The notes: generated by a model from the letters alone, not told the origin. A DNA stretch of 64,000 nt from an uncultured Pontibacter sp. (GCF_947495565.1 NZ_CANLZM010000001.1:463339-527338), one strand, 5' to 3'; positions 18,617 through 29,000 are shown, counted from the first letter of the stretch. A program made the numbers and translations.

Positions 18617-19288
18617 ATGACAAGATAAAGCGCTATCAAATTAATTATTACTGACGATCATGGAATTATCACGGAAAGATTGCGCTCTTTGCTGGAATGC
18701 GACAAAGAACTGCAAGTAGTAGGAGAGGCCGGAGTTAGACAGGAGCTCCTGAATTTACTGGACCATACGCCTACAGATGTTGTTTTAATGGATGTGAACA
18801 TGCCTGTAATGGATGGTTTTGAGACACTGCAGCAGCTGAAAAAACTTCACCCTGAAGTAGCGGTTATTGTGCTCACCATGCTGGACAATGCGCCTACCCT
18901 GCGCAGGATGATGGAGAGCGTGGCCATTGGCTATCTGCTGAAAGATACGGGCAAAGATGAGCTTTGCTCTGCCATAAAACTGGCTGTTAAAGGTACACCG
19001 TTCATTAGTTCGGGCATGTCTATAAAAATGATGCAGAAGGTGTTGCATCCTTCTAAAGAAGATGAGGCAGAACAAACTAAAAACTCAAGGCTTTCAAAGC
19101 GGGAGCTTGAAATACTATCGCTGATATAAGAAGGATACACAGATGCCGAGATTGCAGATAAGCTTTTCACCAGCAAGCGCCCCATTGAGACACACCGGCA
19201 GAACATCCTGGAGAAGACCCAGGCTAAAAACACGCCTAATTTTATTAAATACGCTATTCAGCATAAACTCATTGGCCTGGACAGCTGA
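18617..19288 (+). pseudogene. LuxR/NarL-type response regulator interrupted by two in-frame TAA codons
   Basis: Reading from the ATG at 18617 to the TGA at 19286-19288 gives 223 codons in one frame, the normal length of a NarL/FixJ regulator, but TAA occurs as codon 4 (18626-18628) and codon 171 (19127-19129). The REC part is intact (IIITDDHG-like start, acceptor Asp in VVLMDVNMPVMDG, Lys in YLLKDT). The HTH after the second stop reads EGYTDAEIADKLFTSKRPIETHRQNI in two stretches, a recognisable LuxR DNA-binding helix pair. There is no frameshift. A TTG at 18680 could start a shortened REC-only protein ending at 19129. It may once have served one of the nearby kinases. Confidence 0.8.
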
Positions 19289-20014
19289 GAAGTATAAGAA
19301 AAGGAGCCACTTAGGTGCGTAAGAATTGATTTTCAGCAACGGAGATTGATGAAATAGGCTCTTTTTCTTAATAAGATTTCATGCAAGTACAAGCCAAAAA
19401 TAATTGGACTCTCACAGCATAATGTTCCTTCAACAGCATTAGCAGGTAGCAATTTTAGAATTATACTTGCTTTACGGCGCCAGACTGGTAAGGTAAATTG
19501 AGTTATAGTTAATTGGTAATTTATCTCTGATAATACTGTTTTACCACGTTGCGTTAAGTATTTCGCGCAAAGGCCTTTCTTATACTAATCAATTCGTTAT
19601 TCTCACTTGCCTTTTACCGCAGCGGCTGCTAAGTGTTTCTCTATATGGTGGTTTATACTTAGCGCTCTGGCATAAAACGGTATTTCAAGTTAAAAAGACC
19701 TAAAAAAGTTTAATGCTATACTTTCGATTGATTTAAAAGCGTAAACTAGCCTAAAGGTTATCTGGTAGTGCAAAAAGCAGCGCTTAACTAATTCAGTACC
19801 AGATTAGCTTCATAAAGAGTCGGAGCGGCCATACCTGTTTGGGTGCTGAGGATAGTCCTTCTTCTCTTTTTTTAGAGCTTCTCTAGGCACGTTTCCCTGA
19901 TCAAAGAAAGTCAACTAATTTTAAGATGAATATATGGCAGCTAAAACAAGTCAGGAGTGTCTTGTGGTTTTAAAAATCAGTGACGAGCCAGGTAAATTTT
20001 TGACCTTTTGCTGG
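19289..20014. other. Long intergenic region between two signalling-gene relics
   Basis: These 726 nt hold no gene I can support. An open plus-strand frame at 19934-20290 overlaps the inverted CheB relic and looks like its shadow. Three TTATACTT/AAGTATAA words occur (near 19290, 19462 and 19647). A short inverted repeat, GCTAAGT and ACTTAGC, lies near 19630-19660. The rest is featureless and AT-rich, consistent with decayed sequence. Confidence 0.4.
19295..19370 (+). terminator. Possible terminator after the response-regulator pseudogene
   Basis: Arms 19295-19308 and 19357-19370 can form a 14-bp stem with one G-T pair, with a 48-nt loop. The right arm contains a run of five T. The long loop makes this a weaker call than the other terminators here. 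Confidence 0.4.
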
Positions 20015-20152
20015 TCAGGATTTTCGGGGGAACAGCGCTTGCAGGCCACCAGCAGAAGCTTCGATCCCGATCACAAACATTTCCCTTCCTGCTTTATACC
20101 CGGCGCTTTTGTCCGAGTGCTGTTTTTTATTCTGCCCAGCTGCTTTCTCCAT
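20015..20152 (-). pseudogene. Truncated N-terminal relic of a CheB-type methylesterase, inverted relative to the next CheB gene
   Basis: The minus strand reads a 45-codon frame from the ATG at 20152 to a TGA at 20015-20017. Residues 25-40 read MFVIGIEASAGGLQAL, which is the start of a CheB catalytic domain (VIGxSAGG with the nucleophile Ser), preceded by a Lys/Gln-rich leader as in stand-alone CheB and CheB-CheR proteins. After QAL the match is lost; another frame just downstream has a short CheB-like LPGSS stretch, suggesting a frameshift. No catalytic His or Asp region follows, so this is a fragment. Confidence 0.65.
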
Positions 20153-20392
20153 ACTCTACTCCAAAATGATGCAAAGAACTATTGCTCCTTCGCCTTCTTA
20201 CCTTTAGCTGATTATATGTGGAGGATATTTGTGAATAAGAAACTGCAGCATTCTAAACCTTACTTGAAACTTAGCTTTCAGCAATTTTAAATTATTGTGG
20301 TAATCGAGATAATGTATTTTAAGGTTAGTTTAACTGCAGCAATGTATGTATATAAACCTAAAGCCAAATATTTCTCCAAATAGGCTCTTTAC
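20153..20392. other. Spacer between divergent CheB relics
   Basis: Very AT-rich 240-nt segment between the start of the inverted relic and the broken CheB gene. An in-frame TAG at 20381-20383 bounds the CheB reading frame on its left. No clear promoter box is visible. Confidence 0.35.
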
Positions 20393-21436
20393 ATTAAGTC
20401 AGAAGAAAACCCTAAAGTAATAGTAATCGGAACCTCAGCGGGAGGCATGCAAGCCATGACAAGACTTGTATCCAAACTTCCTGCAGACTTACCTGCCGCT
20501 GTTTTTTTTGTGCAGCACTTAAGCAGCGACTAATCAGTTCACTTTATTGTGAAAAAGCTAAGTAGTTGTACCAGCTTAACCTGTTAAGTTGCAGAGCACG
20601 GAAAAGCCTTTTAATCGGGCACTTTATACATGGCTCCGGCGGACATGCACCTGCTACTTAATGAAAAGGAGATGCGGGTGGTAAGAGGGCCACGTAAAAA
20701 TCAGTTTCGGCCTTCAATTGATCCGTTGTTCCGGTCGGCTTCTGCTTATCACGGTTCCGATGTAGTAGGCGTGATTTTGACAGGGTTTATGAGCGATGGC
20801 GTAATCGGGATGGAATGTATAAAACGCAGTGGCGGCGTAACTGTGGTGCAGCACCCGGGTAATGCTGAATTCTCGCCTTTACCAAACAACGTAATACGCC
20901 AGGTAGCGGCAGATTTTATCGAACCTTTAGATGAAATTGCTCATGTACTTATAAAGCTGGCTCACCGGCCTACTCAAAATTCAAAAGCGGTGCCTGCAGA
21001 CATTAGGCAAGAGGCACTGATTGTTGAACGCATCATAACGAACAGTGCTATGACCAGTATACAAGATTTAGATGATGTAGGCGAATGTGCTGCCTACAGC
21101 TGTCCGGAATGCGGCGGCGGTTTATGGGAGCTCTCCCAAGAAGGTACTTTAAAGCGGTTCAGGTGCCACTCCGGACACGCGTACTCGCAATTATCGTTGC
21201 TGCAAAGTATGGATAACGCTTTGAAAGAGACAATATGGGTTGCCTTGCGCAGCCTGGAAGAGCGGCGGAATATTCTGATTCAGATGTTTAAGGGAGAATC
21301 CTGCAAAGTAAACCAACGTTGGGCTACCATACAGGAGGAACGCGCCGAAGAAATGAAGGTGCACATTCAGCGCCTTCGGGAGTTCCTGGCCAAGTCCACA
21401 CTTTCTGACGAAGAGCAGCTAAACAGTTTAGGTTAG
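20393..21436 (+). pseudogene. Stand-alone CheB-type protein-glutamate methylesterase interrupted by three in-frame TAA codons
   Basis: One frame runs from about 20393 to the stop at 21436 (about 347 codons) without any frameshift. It reads VIVIGTSAGGMQAM (nucleophile Ser), FFVQHLSSD (catalytic His) and LTGFMSDGVIGM (catalytic Asp), then a C-terminal Zn-ribbon-like CPECGG...CHSGHAYS segment and a helical LRSLEERRN tail. TAA codons at 20531-20533, 20585-20587 and 20612-20614 cut the catalytic domain between His and Asp. No ATG precedes the first strand: the frame has ATT at 20393 where a start would be expected. The ATG at 20630 could begin a 268-residue protein containing only the C-terminal part. 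Confidence 0.85.
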
Positions 21437-21543
21437 CTTAAATTCCATACTTTCAGGGAACTACAGGCTTTGCCAATAGTTTTCTGTTACCACCGTATCA
21501 ACTTAATTTATGAGCTGTAGTACAGGAAGTGTGCAAGGCTGGT

Positions 21544-23670
21544 TTATACTTCTTTAGAAAAGAACACGCGGAAAGTTGTTCCCTTGCCCAGCTCGCTTTC
21601 CACCTCAATTTTGCCACCAGCGTTATCAACTATTTTCTTAACGATATACAGCCCGATGCCAGACCCTTCCACATGGTCGTGCAGGCGCTTGAACATAGAA
21701 AACATTTTCTGGACATCATCAGGGTTTAACCCAAGACCATTGTCAGCTACAGAAAGCGCCAGATAATCAGCAGTTTGCTCAGTTGAAATAAGTATGTGCG
21801 GCTTCCTTTCCGGAGATTTATACTTTATGGCATTGCTGATCAGGTTGTAAACGATGCTTCGTATATTTTTTGCTGAAAAGGAAATAGCCGCTTGCTGGGT
21901 TAGATTTGTCTCAATGATAGCGCCTGCCGATACAATAGCGGCTCTAAGGTCAAGGCATACTCCGGTTATAACTTCCTTCAAGTCGATTGCGGAGGTGTCT
22001 TCTCCGGCTTCGCGCTGGATTTTGGCTACCTCCGTCAGCTCTGTTACAACTTTTTTAAACCTGTTTATAGAGGTTTGAATATGAGCCGTCAGCTGCTGAA
22101 TTTCTATTGAAGAAGCCAGTTGCGGTGGCAGGTGCTCCTGTAGTTCATGCATCAGGCCTTCAATGTTATAAATTGGGGCTTTAAGGTCATGAGAGGCAGA
22201 GTATACAAAGTTATCTAAGTCGGCATTGGTGGTCAGGAGCTGTCTGTTCATGGTTTCGATCTCCTGCCTTGCTTTTACCTGCTCACTAATGTCAATCGCT
22301 ACAGCTATTATACCGGATATAAATCCATGTTCGTCGCGCAAGGGGTGGTAGACAAAGTTGAGGTAAACTGTTTCCAGCTCACCGTTTCGCTCCAGTACCA
22401 GAGGAAGTTCATTGGCTACAAAAGGAACCCCGGTTTTTAAAACTTCGTCAAGCAGTAGTTTAAAGCCTTGTTCAGTAGCTTCCGGAATCGCTTGCAGAAC
22501 CGGCCTGCCCAGCACATCTTCCTGCTTAATGCGCCAAATCTCACAAACAGCAGGGTTGGCAATGTCCACAATATACTCAGGGCCTCTGAGCATTGTAATA
22601 CCCACAGGGGCCTGCTGGAAAATCTCGTTCAGGTATTCCTGCTTATTCAGTATTTCCTGCCTTGCCTGAACGTTAATAATGGATGTAGCGATATGCCCAG
22701 CCAATAAACTATGGAAACCCTGATAATTTTCATTGTACTCCAACCTATCACTTAAACCCGCTATAAAAAAGCCAAGAGGCTGGATTTGGGCAGGACGAAG
22801 TATAGGAAGTATAACTGCACGCTTAGCAATTGCTGTAGTTGTATTGTTTGTTATACTATTGCTGCCAGCAGGCAAGTCTATGATGATAGGCTGCCGCGTC
22901 TGCTGCACTTCCGCCAGTGGCCATGGTTCAGGCAAGTTCAACAGGTTTATCAGGTCTGGTGTGAGTGAGGGTTGTAATTGGCCCGCTTGGGCTGTGAGCC
23001 TGGCTTCTGACCCAATAGCATTGGTTAAATATATGAGGTTGAAAGGCAGGTCGTTAGGGTTTTTATTTAAGATGGCGCAGGCAGTGCTGCTAAGCTCATC
23101 CATTGTAAGGGCCTGCGATAAGGCATCTGAAATGTCTTTTAACGTTTTGAGTCTTCTTTGCCCTAATACAAAGCTGGTTTCCTCGTTACAGGCACAAAAA
23201 ATTCCTGCTACTTCTCCAGCGTCGTTAAAAGCTGGGCTGTAAGAAAACGTCCAGTAAGTTTCTTCGGCATATCCATTTCTCTCCAGGTACAGCAGCAGGT
23301 TTTCAGCGTAAAAGTCATTGCTGTTTTCTAAAATATCTTCGGTTAAACCTCCAATCTGATCCCAAACTTCAGCCCATATATCTTTTGCTTTAGCACCTAA
23401 TGCAGTAGGGTGCTTTTTGCCTAAAGCGGGTAAATAGGCATCGTTATGGAACAAGAACAAATCCTTCGTCCACCAGATAAATATCGGAAACCTTGAGTTT
23501 AGCAGGAGCCTGATATTGGCTCTTAAGCTATGTGGCCACTGTTGAGGGTTACCCATCGGATGAGATTCCCAATCAAAACTGCGCATAAGGGCACCCATTT
23601 CACCGCCGCCGCTAAATATACTGGCAGTATCCGAATTGGTTGGCGCGGGTAAAGTGCTTGGCTGTGGCAT
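21544..23670 (-). CDS. PAS-GAF-PAS soluble sensor histidine kinase
   Basis: This 708-residue kinase has no membrane helices. Domains in order: an atypical PAS (about 45-165, FPIFIWWTKDLFLFHNDAY), GAF (about 175-335), PAS (about 345-465, IFQQAPVGITMLRGPEYIV), HisKA with the His in SASHDLKAPIYNIEGL, and HATPase_c with NLISNAIKYKSPERK, VADNGLGLNPDD and GSGIGLYIVKKIV. Its kinase core is closely similar to that of the 1366-residue protein at 26032, so the two are probably duplicates with different sensors. No receiver domain or intact response regulator lies next to it. Confidence 0.88.
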   Translation of the reverse strand: MPQPSTLPAPTNSDTASIFSGGGEMGALMRSFDWESHPMGNPQQWPHSLRANIRLLLNSRFPIFIWWTKDLFLFHNDAYLPALGKKHPTALGAKAKDIWAEVWDQIGGLTEDILENSNDFYAENLLLYLERNGYAEETYWTFSYSPAFNDAGEVAGIFCACNEETSFVLGQRRLKTLKDISDALSQALTMDELSSTACAILNKNPNDLPFNLIYLTNAIGSEARLTAQAGQLQPSLTPDLINLLNLPEPWPLAEVQQTRQPIIIDLPAGSNSITNNTTTAIAKRAVILPILRPAQIQPLGFFIAGLSDRLEYNENYQGFHSLLAGHIATSIINVQARQEILNKQEYLNEIFQQAPVGITMLRGPEYIVDIANPAVCEIWRIKQEDVLGRPVLQAIPEATEQGFKLLLDEVLKTGVPFVANELPLVLERNGELETVYLNFVYHPLRDEHGFISGIIAVAIDISEQVKARQEIETMNRQLLTTNADLDNFVYSASHDLKAPIYNIEGLMHELQEHLPPQLASSIEIQQLTAHIQTSINRFKKVVTELTEVAKIQREAGEDTSAIDLKEVITGVCLDLRAAIVSAGAIIETNLTQQAAISFSAKNIRSIVYNLISNAIKYKSPERKPHILISTEQTADYLALSVADNGLGLNPDDVQKMFSMFKRLHDHVEGSGIGLYIVKKIVDNAGGKIEVESELGKGTTFRVFFSKEV

Positions 23671-24410
23671 TATCTGATACTATATATAAATTTCAGGTTC
23701 CCATACTTTATCCTGAAAGCTAAAGTATGGAGAGTACAAATTGTACTAAACCTAAAGGTAAAGATTTGATTTTAGAAGCAGAATAACTTTACGAAGATAA
23801 AGAAGAGGGAGACAATACAGAACTGTCATTTTTTAAGACTGATTATATTACGCTTTCTGCCTTAAAAGTATGGTTTGGCGTTTTCTGGTGAAGATAACCA
23901 GATTGTAGGCGGAAAAATTTATAGCTGACAAAGTATAAAATTATCAGTGTTGTCTGGTTGGATGCGATCATTCCGTAGATACTTCCCGCCATTGTTGGTG
24001 TTTTCACCAACAATCAAAATGCCCTTGCTGGTGAATACACGCAGCAAGGGCAGGCAGAGCAGTTTAGTAAACTCTAAACAGGCTCATGATAAGTATACCT
24101 ACTTCCTGTTGCTTTTTATACTTAGTATATAACTATTTTTGTATTTTTCCTGGTAATATATGTTTTACAAAAATACTAGCTGAAAATACATGTATATTAG
24201 AGTTTTAACGCGTAAAAGAGGAGCTTCAGAAGCTTATAACATTTTTGTTAATGTTTGGTTTACAGTCTTAGCTTAGCAGCTGTATCTTAAAAGAACGGGT
24301 AAGCTTTGTATTTAGTAGGCGGCTTAGGGCTCCGGTATGAGCAGGAGTCTTGCGAATTTTTCGCTTAAAATATTTATTTGCTCTAGTCGGGCCTCATTTT
24401 ATTGCAGCAT
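23671..24410. other. 740-nt intergenic region between a kinase gene and the phytochrome gene
   Basis: No supportable gene lies here. It contains two adjacent stable hairpins (23992-24052, listed separately), AAGTATAA-type words near 23935 and 24116, and a -7-like TATTTTTG at 24134-24141 that is about 270 nt from the phytochrome start. The base composition is AT-rich throughout. Confidence 0.4.
23992..24052. repeat. Pair of adjacent hairpins in noncoding DNA
   Basis: The first hairpin has 9-bp arms (TTGTTGGTG 23992-24000 and CACCAACAA 24005-24013) with a TTTT loop. The second has 10-bp arms (TGCCCTTGCT 24020-24029 and AGCAAGGGCA 24043-24052) with a 13-nt loop that itself begins GGTG. Neither has the T-run of an intrinsic terminator. 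The structure could be a small RNA, a DNA structural element or the relic of a mobile element. Confidence 0.5.
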
Positions 24411-25964
24411 ATGGATAACCAAACAGCACCCATTAATATAACGATTGAAAAGAATTATGATTCGGAGTTTTGCGGAAGCATACCTCTGCACCTCGTCAAT
24501 CTGATTCAACCGCATGGTGTGCTGCTGGTGCTGGATAAAAAGGAGCTACGGATTCTGCAGACCAGCGAAAACGTAAGTGATTATCTGGCCATGCCAGCCG
24601 ATGAGTTGCTGAAAAAATCTCTTGCCGATTTGTTGCCGGAAAGCCAGTTTAAAGAGGTTTTAGATAAAGTAGATGCGCAGGGAGGGCATGATAAGATTCC
24701 TTTTATGCTCAACATTATCACCGAAGGGCAGGAAAAGCCTTTCTCTGCTCTCATTCTACCTCAAGATGATTACCTGCTCATGGAGCTGGAGAGAAGCGCA
24801 CCTTCACCGGAAGAGTCGTTTGTTCGCCTTTACCAGCATATCAAATACATCACATCCATACTTAAGCAAGCAGGCACCCAACAGGAAATTGCCTTGCGTG
24901 CCGCCGAAGAGTTAAAGGCTTTCACTGGATTTGACAGAGTGCTTGTTTACCAGTTCGACCCGCAGTGGAATGGCATTGTTATAGGCCAAGCCAAGGAAGA
25001 TGACATGGATGATTACATGGGCTTGCGCTTTCCGGCCTCAGATGTACCCAAGCAGGCACGTGATTTATACTTTAAAAACCCTTACCGCCTTATTCCTACC
25101 CGCAACTACACACCTGTTCGTCTGATTCCAATTGTAAACCCGCTAACCCAGCGATTCACGGATCTTTCGGATAGTAACCTGCGCAGTGTGGCGAGGGTAC
25201 ACCTGGAGTACTTGGGAAACCTGAAGATAACTGCCTCTATGTCGCTTCCCATAATTATTGAGAACAACTTATGGGGACTCATTTCTTGCCACCACAAAAC
25301 AGCCAAACACCCCGGTTATGAAATGCGCTCTGCAATGGAGTTGCTATCCGGCATTCTTTCGGCACAGTTGGAGGTAAAGCAAAGAGAAGATAACATGGCA
25401 CGGAGGGTGCGCCTGCGCAGCATACACGTAAAGCTTGTGGAGCAGCTATACACCACCCCACACTTTGCTGACGGAGTGCTTGAAGGCGAGGCAAGTATAA
25501 AAGAGCTGCTTTCGTTAACCGGTGCCGCCGTAATGTATGAAGGCAATCTGTGGGTAAGCGGAGCTACTCCAAGTGATCAGGAGATAAAAGAGCTCAGCTC
25601 GTGGCTGCGCCGCAATAAAAGCAGCGGCTTGTTCGCTTCTGATACATTACCCCACGATTATCCGCACAGTAAAAGTTACAAAGACATAGCAAGCGGAATA
25701 ATCGCTCTGCCCATCAATGCTGATCAGGGGGAGTTTATACTTGGGTTCAGGCCTGAGGTAACGCAGACGGTAGAGTGGGGAGGAAACCCGGATAATGCCA
25801 TACAAATGGAGGCAGACGGCAAGTCGTATCATCCGCGCAATTCATTTGCCACTTACAAAAATGTTGTCAAAAACACTTCGATGCCTTGGCTGCAAGAGGA
25901 GATAGAGGCTGCCGAATCACTTCGGAATGCTGTAATAGAAAAGATTATCAAAGAAAGGCATTGA
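24411..25964 (+). CDS. Bacteriophytochrome photosensory core (PAS-GAF-PHY) without output domain
   Basis: This 517-residue protein has the full light-sensing module of bacteriophytochromes. Cys21, in CGSIPLHLVNLIQPHG, is at the biliverdin-attachment position. The GAF domain has FPASDVPKQAR (the PASDIP motif) and VHLEYLGNLKITASMSLP. The PHY domain has the tongue motif PRNSF near residue 480. The protein ends about 30 residues later, at the signalling helix, where a HisKA domain normally begins, so it cannot signal alone. The ATG at 24411 is preferred over the TTG at 24402. The next gene, 67 nt downstream, encodes a large soluble kinase that may be its partner. No haem oxygenase gene is in the window. 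Confidence 0.9.
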   Translation: MDNQTAPINITIEKNYDSEFCGSIPLHLVNLIQPHGVLLVLDKKELRILQTSENVSDYLAMPADELLKKSLADLLPESQFKEVLDKVDAQGGHDKIPFMLNIITEGQEKPFSALILPQDDYLLMELERSAPSPEESFVRLYQHIKYITSILKQAGTQQEIALRAAEELKAFTGFDRVLVYQFDPQWNGIVIGQAKEDDMDDYMGLRFPASDVPKQARDLYFKNPYRLIPTRNYTPVRLIPIVNPLTQRFTDLSDSNLRSVARVHLEYLGNLKITASMSLPIIIENNLWGLISCHHKTAKHPGYEMRSAMELLSGILSAQLEVKQREDNMARRVRLRSIHVKLVEQLYTTPHFADGVLEGEASIKELLSLTGAAVMYEGNLWVSGATPSDQEIKELSSWLRRNKSSGLFASDTLPHDYPHSKSYKDIASGIIALPINADQGEFILGFRPEVTQTVEWGGNPDNAIQMEADGKSYHPRNSFATYKNVVKNTSMPWLQEEIEAAESLRNAVIEKIIKERH

Positions 25965-26031
25965 TACTTCTTTGCAAAGTAAGCATCGAGTGGAAGTAAG
26001 ATGTTAAGCGCCAGGAATACGGATTGTATAC

Positions 26032-29000
26032 ATGATATCATTGGAACCAGTATCTAAAAAGGAAAACATAAAAGCCGCAACAGATCATTACTTAATAGGT
26101 ATTGGAGCTTCTGCGGGTGGCTTAGAGGCGATTCATTTACTCTTTGATCATTTTCCTAATAACTCCAGCTACTCATTCGTCATTATCCAGCACCTCTCCC
26201 CGGACCACAAAAGTCTGATGGCGGAGCTGTTGTCTAAGCATACACAGATGCAGGTGCAGGAGGCCGAAAACGATATGTATACCAGGCCGAACTGCATCTA
26301 TGTGCTGCCAAGCGGCAAACAGCTGACGATAGAGCATGGGCGCCTGCGCCTGGAAGACAAAGCCCGCAGCCGTGAGCCTAACTTTGCAATCGACTTATTT
26401 TTTGAGTCTATGGCCAAGAGCAGAGGCAAGCTTGCAATAGGCATTGTGCTGTCGGGTACTGGTACAGACGGGACAAAGGGCGTGAAAGCCATAAAAAATG
26501 CAGGTGGTATGGTGGTGGTGCAGGACCCTGCCACTGCCAAATTCGATGGGATGCCACGCAGTGCCATAGATGCGGGTGCTGTAGATTTTGTGCTCGCACC
26601 TGAAAATATGCCGCAGGAAATAATAGAATACACCCGCAAAATCCCGCTAGTTAAAAGCCTGATAGAGCAGAATGAGCAGAAAGAAGAACAGGTGCTAAAA
26701 GAAATACTGGATCTGGTTTGTACGCATACACAAACAGATTTCACTAATTATAAGGAAGCTACCCTTAACAGGCGGATACGCAAACGGATGGATCATCTGC
26801 AAGTGAAGGATATGGCGGCTTATCTCAATTACCTTCACGAAAATCCAGCTGAAATAAAGAAGCTTTGCCAGGAGTTCTTCATCAATGTCACCAACTTTTT
26901 CCGGGACCCGGAAGCGTTTGAGGTACTGGAGCAGGAGATAATTCCCCGTATCTTATCTGGGAAAGCTGAAAACGAACCCGTTAAAGTATGGGTGGCTGCC
27001 TGCAGTACCGGCGAAGAAGTATACGCCATAGCTATACTTTTTCAGGAGGCTTTTGATAAGTTGGGCCGTGAACCGAATGTGAAGCTTTTTGCTACCGATA
27101 TAGATCAGCAAGCCATTACACTTGCCTCTAAAGGCAATTATCCGCTGTCTATCACCAAGCATGTATCCTCCGAAAGGCTGGAAAAGTATTTCCTTCAAAA
27201 AGGAAATCGCTACATAGTTAAGGACGAGATCAGGAAACTGGTAGTTTTTGCGCAGCACGATCTGCAGAAAGACCCGCCTTACAGCCGCATTGACTTGGCT
27301 ACGTGCCGAAATATGCTCATCTACCTGAATCAGGATTTGCAAAACAAGGTGCTGGCGCTTTTTCCGTATGCCCTAAATCTGGGAGGCTACCTGTTCCTGG
27401 GGTCAAGCGAACACATTGGTGCTATGAAATCCTACTTTTATGAAGAGAACCGTAAGTGGAAGATTTTCAGGAAAATAAAAGAAAGCACAGGTATTAAGCA
27501 AAGCTACGGCATAACAGATTATACGAGCAATAACAGCCAATCCGGAAAAATGCCGAGTCATAAAAACTTGCCTGAAGTACGCTACAACGACTCTTTTATG
27601 GATGCCGTGTCAGAGGATTTTAAAATGACAGGCCTTTACATAGATGAAAACTACCAGCTGCTGCACGGCATCGGTGATATAAGCCGGTTTTTGAAGTTTC
27701 CGGACCGGCGCCTCCATTTTAACTTGCTTAAAATGGTGCCCGAAGAGTTAGCTGTTGCGCTTAGTGTGGGAGTCCGGAAGGCGCTGAAGCAGGACCGAAA
27801 AGTTGTGGCCAGGCAGGTAGCCGTTAAGATGGGCAAAAAAGAGCAGATGGTGCATATGTCTATCCGTCCTTTAAGCCTGGATAAGGGGCAGTCTAAAGTT
27901 ATACTTGTGCTGCTGCAGGAGATGGGTGAGGTGGCTCCGCTTCCTAAAGTATCGGATTTAACGTATGTTTCTGACTCTGATTATTACCAGCAGCTTACAT
28001 CACTGGAGATGGAACTGAAAGAGGCGCGCGAAGGCTTGCAGCTTACCGTGCAGGACCTGAGCACAGCTAACGAGGAGCTGCAGAGCACCAACGAAGAGCT
28101 GATGTCATCCAACGAGGAACTGCAAAGCTCTAATGAGGAAATGCAATCGCTGAACGAGGAACTGCATACCGTAAACTCTGAGCATCAGCTTAAAATAAAA
28201 GAGCTGCAGGAGCTAAACGAAGACCTGGATAACTATATCCGCAGCTCAAACATAGGGCAGCTGTTCCTGGACCATCACCTAGTCATTCGTAAATTCAGCC
28301 CTTCCATAGAAGGTTTGATCAATATAATTGACAGTGATCTAGGACGGCCGATACACCATTTATCGCATAACCTGAAGTACTCCCGCCTGCGAGAGGATAT
28401 CCAGCAGGTAAACAACACCTCCACGGAAATTGAGCAGGAAGTGGAGACCGTTAATGGTAAATTTTACCTGATGCGCATCATCCCTTACCTCAAGCACGAT
28501 GGCAACAAAGATGGCGTTGTGATAAGTTTTGTAGATGTAACCACTTTAAAAACACTTACAAATGTGGTGCAGGGTGTGCTCAACAGCTCCCTGAACAGCA
28601 TCATGGCTTTTAGGGCGGTACGTGACGAAAAGCTGGAGCTAACCGACTTTGCCTGGACACTGCTCAACAAAAAAACGGAAAGTATGGTGGGGCAATCGCA
28701 GGGGGAGTTGCTGAACACCAGCGTGCTTGCCGCAATGCCTTTCCTGAAGAAGAGTGGGCTATACCGCAAGTTTGTGCAAGTGATTGATACCGAGCAGGCA
28801 ATTCATATTGAGCAGCAGCTGGAGATAAAAGGCAAGAAGACATGGTACGAGATTGCAGCTGTTAAAATGGGCGACGGTGTAACCGTGACGATGGCCGATA
28901 TCACAGAAAAGAAAAACAGCGAAGATAAGGTGCTGATGGCTTACGAGGAGCTGAAGTTAGCCGAGGAAAATCTTATTAAGCTCAATAATGAACTGGAGAA

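Noticed and set aside
19934..20290. Rightward 118-codon frame.
   Set aside because: The opposite strand in the same place carries the CheB relic, and the product has no recognisable motif.
23700..24400. A possible tRNA, retron or attC site in the gap with two hairpins.
   Set aside because: No cloverleaf, no CCA-like acceptor, and no integrase or reverse transcriptase gene nearby.
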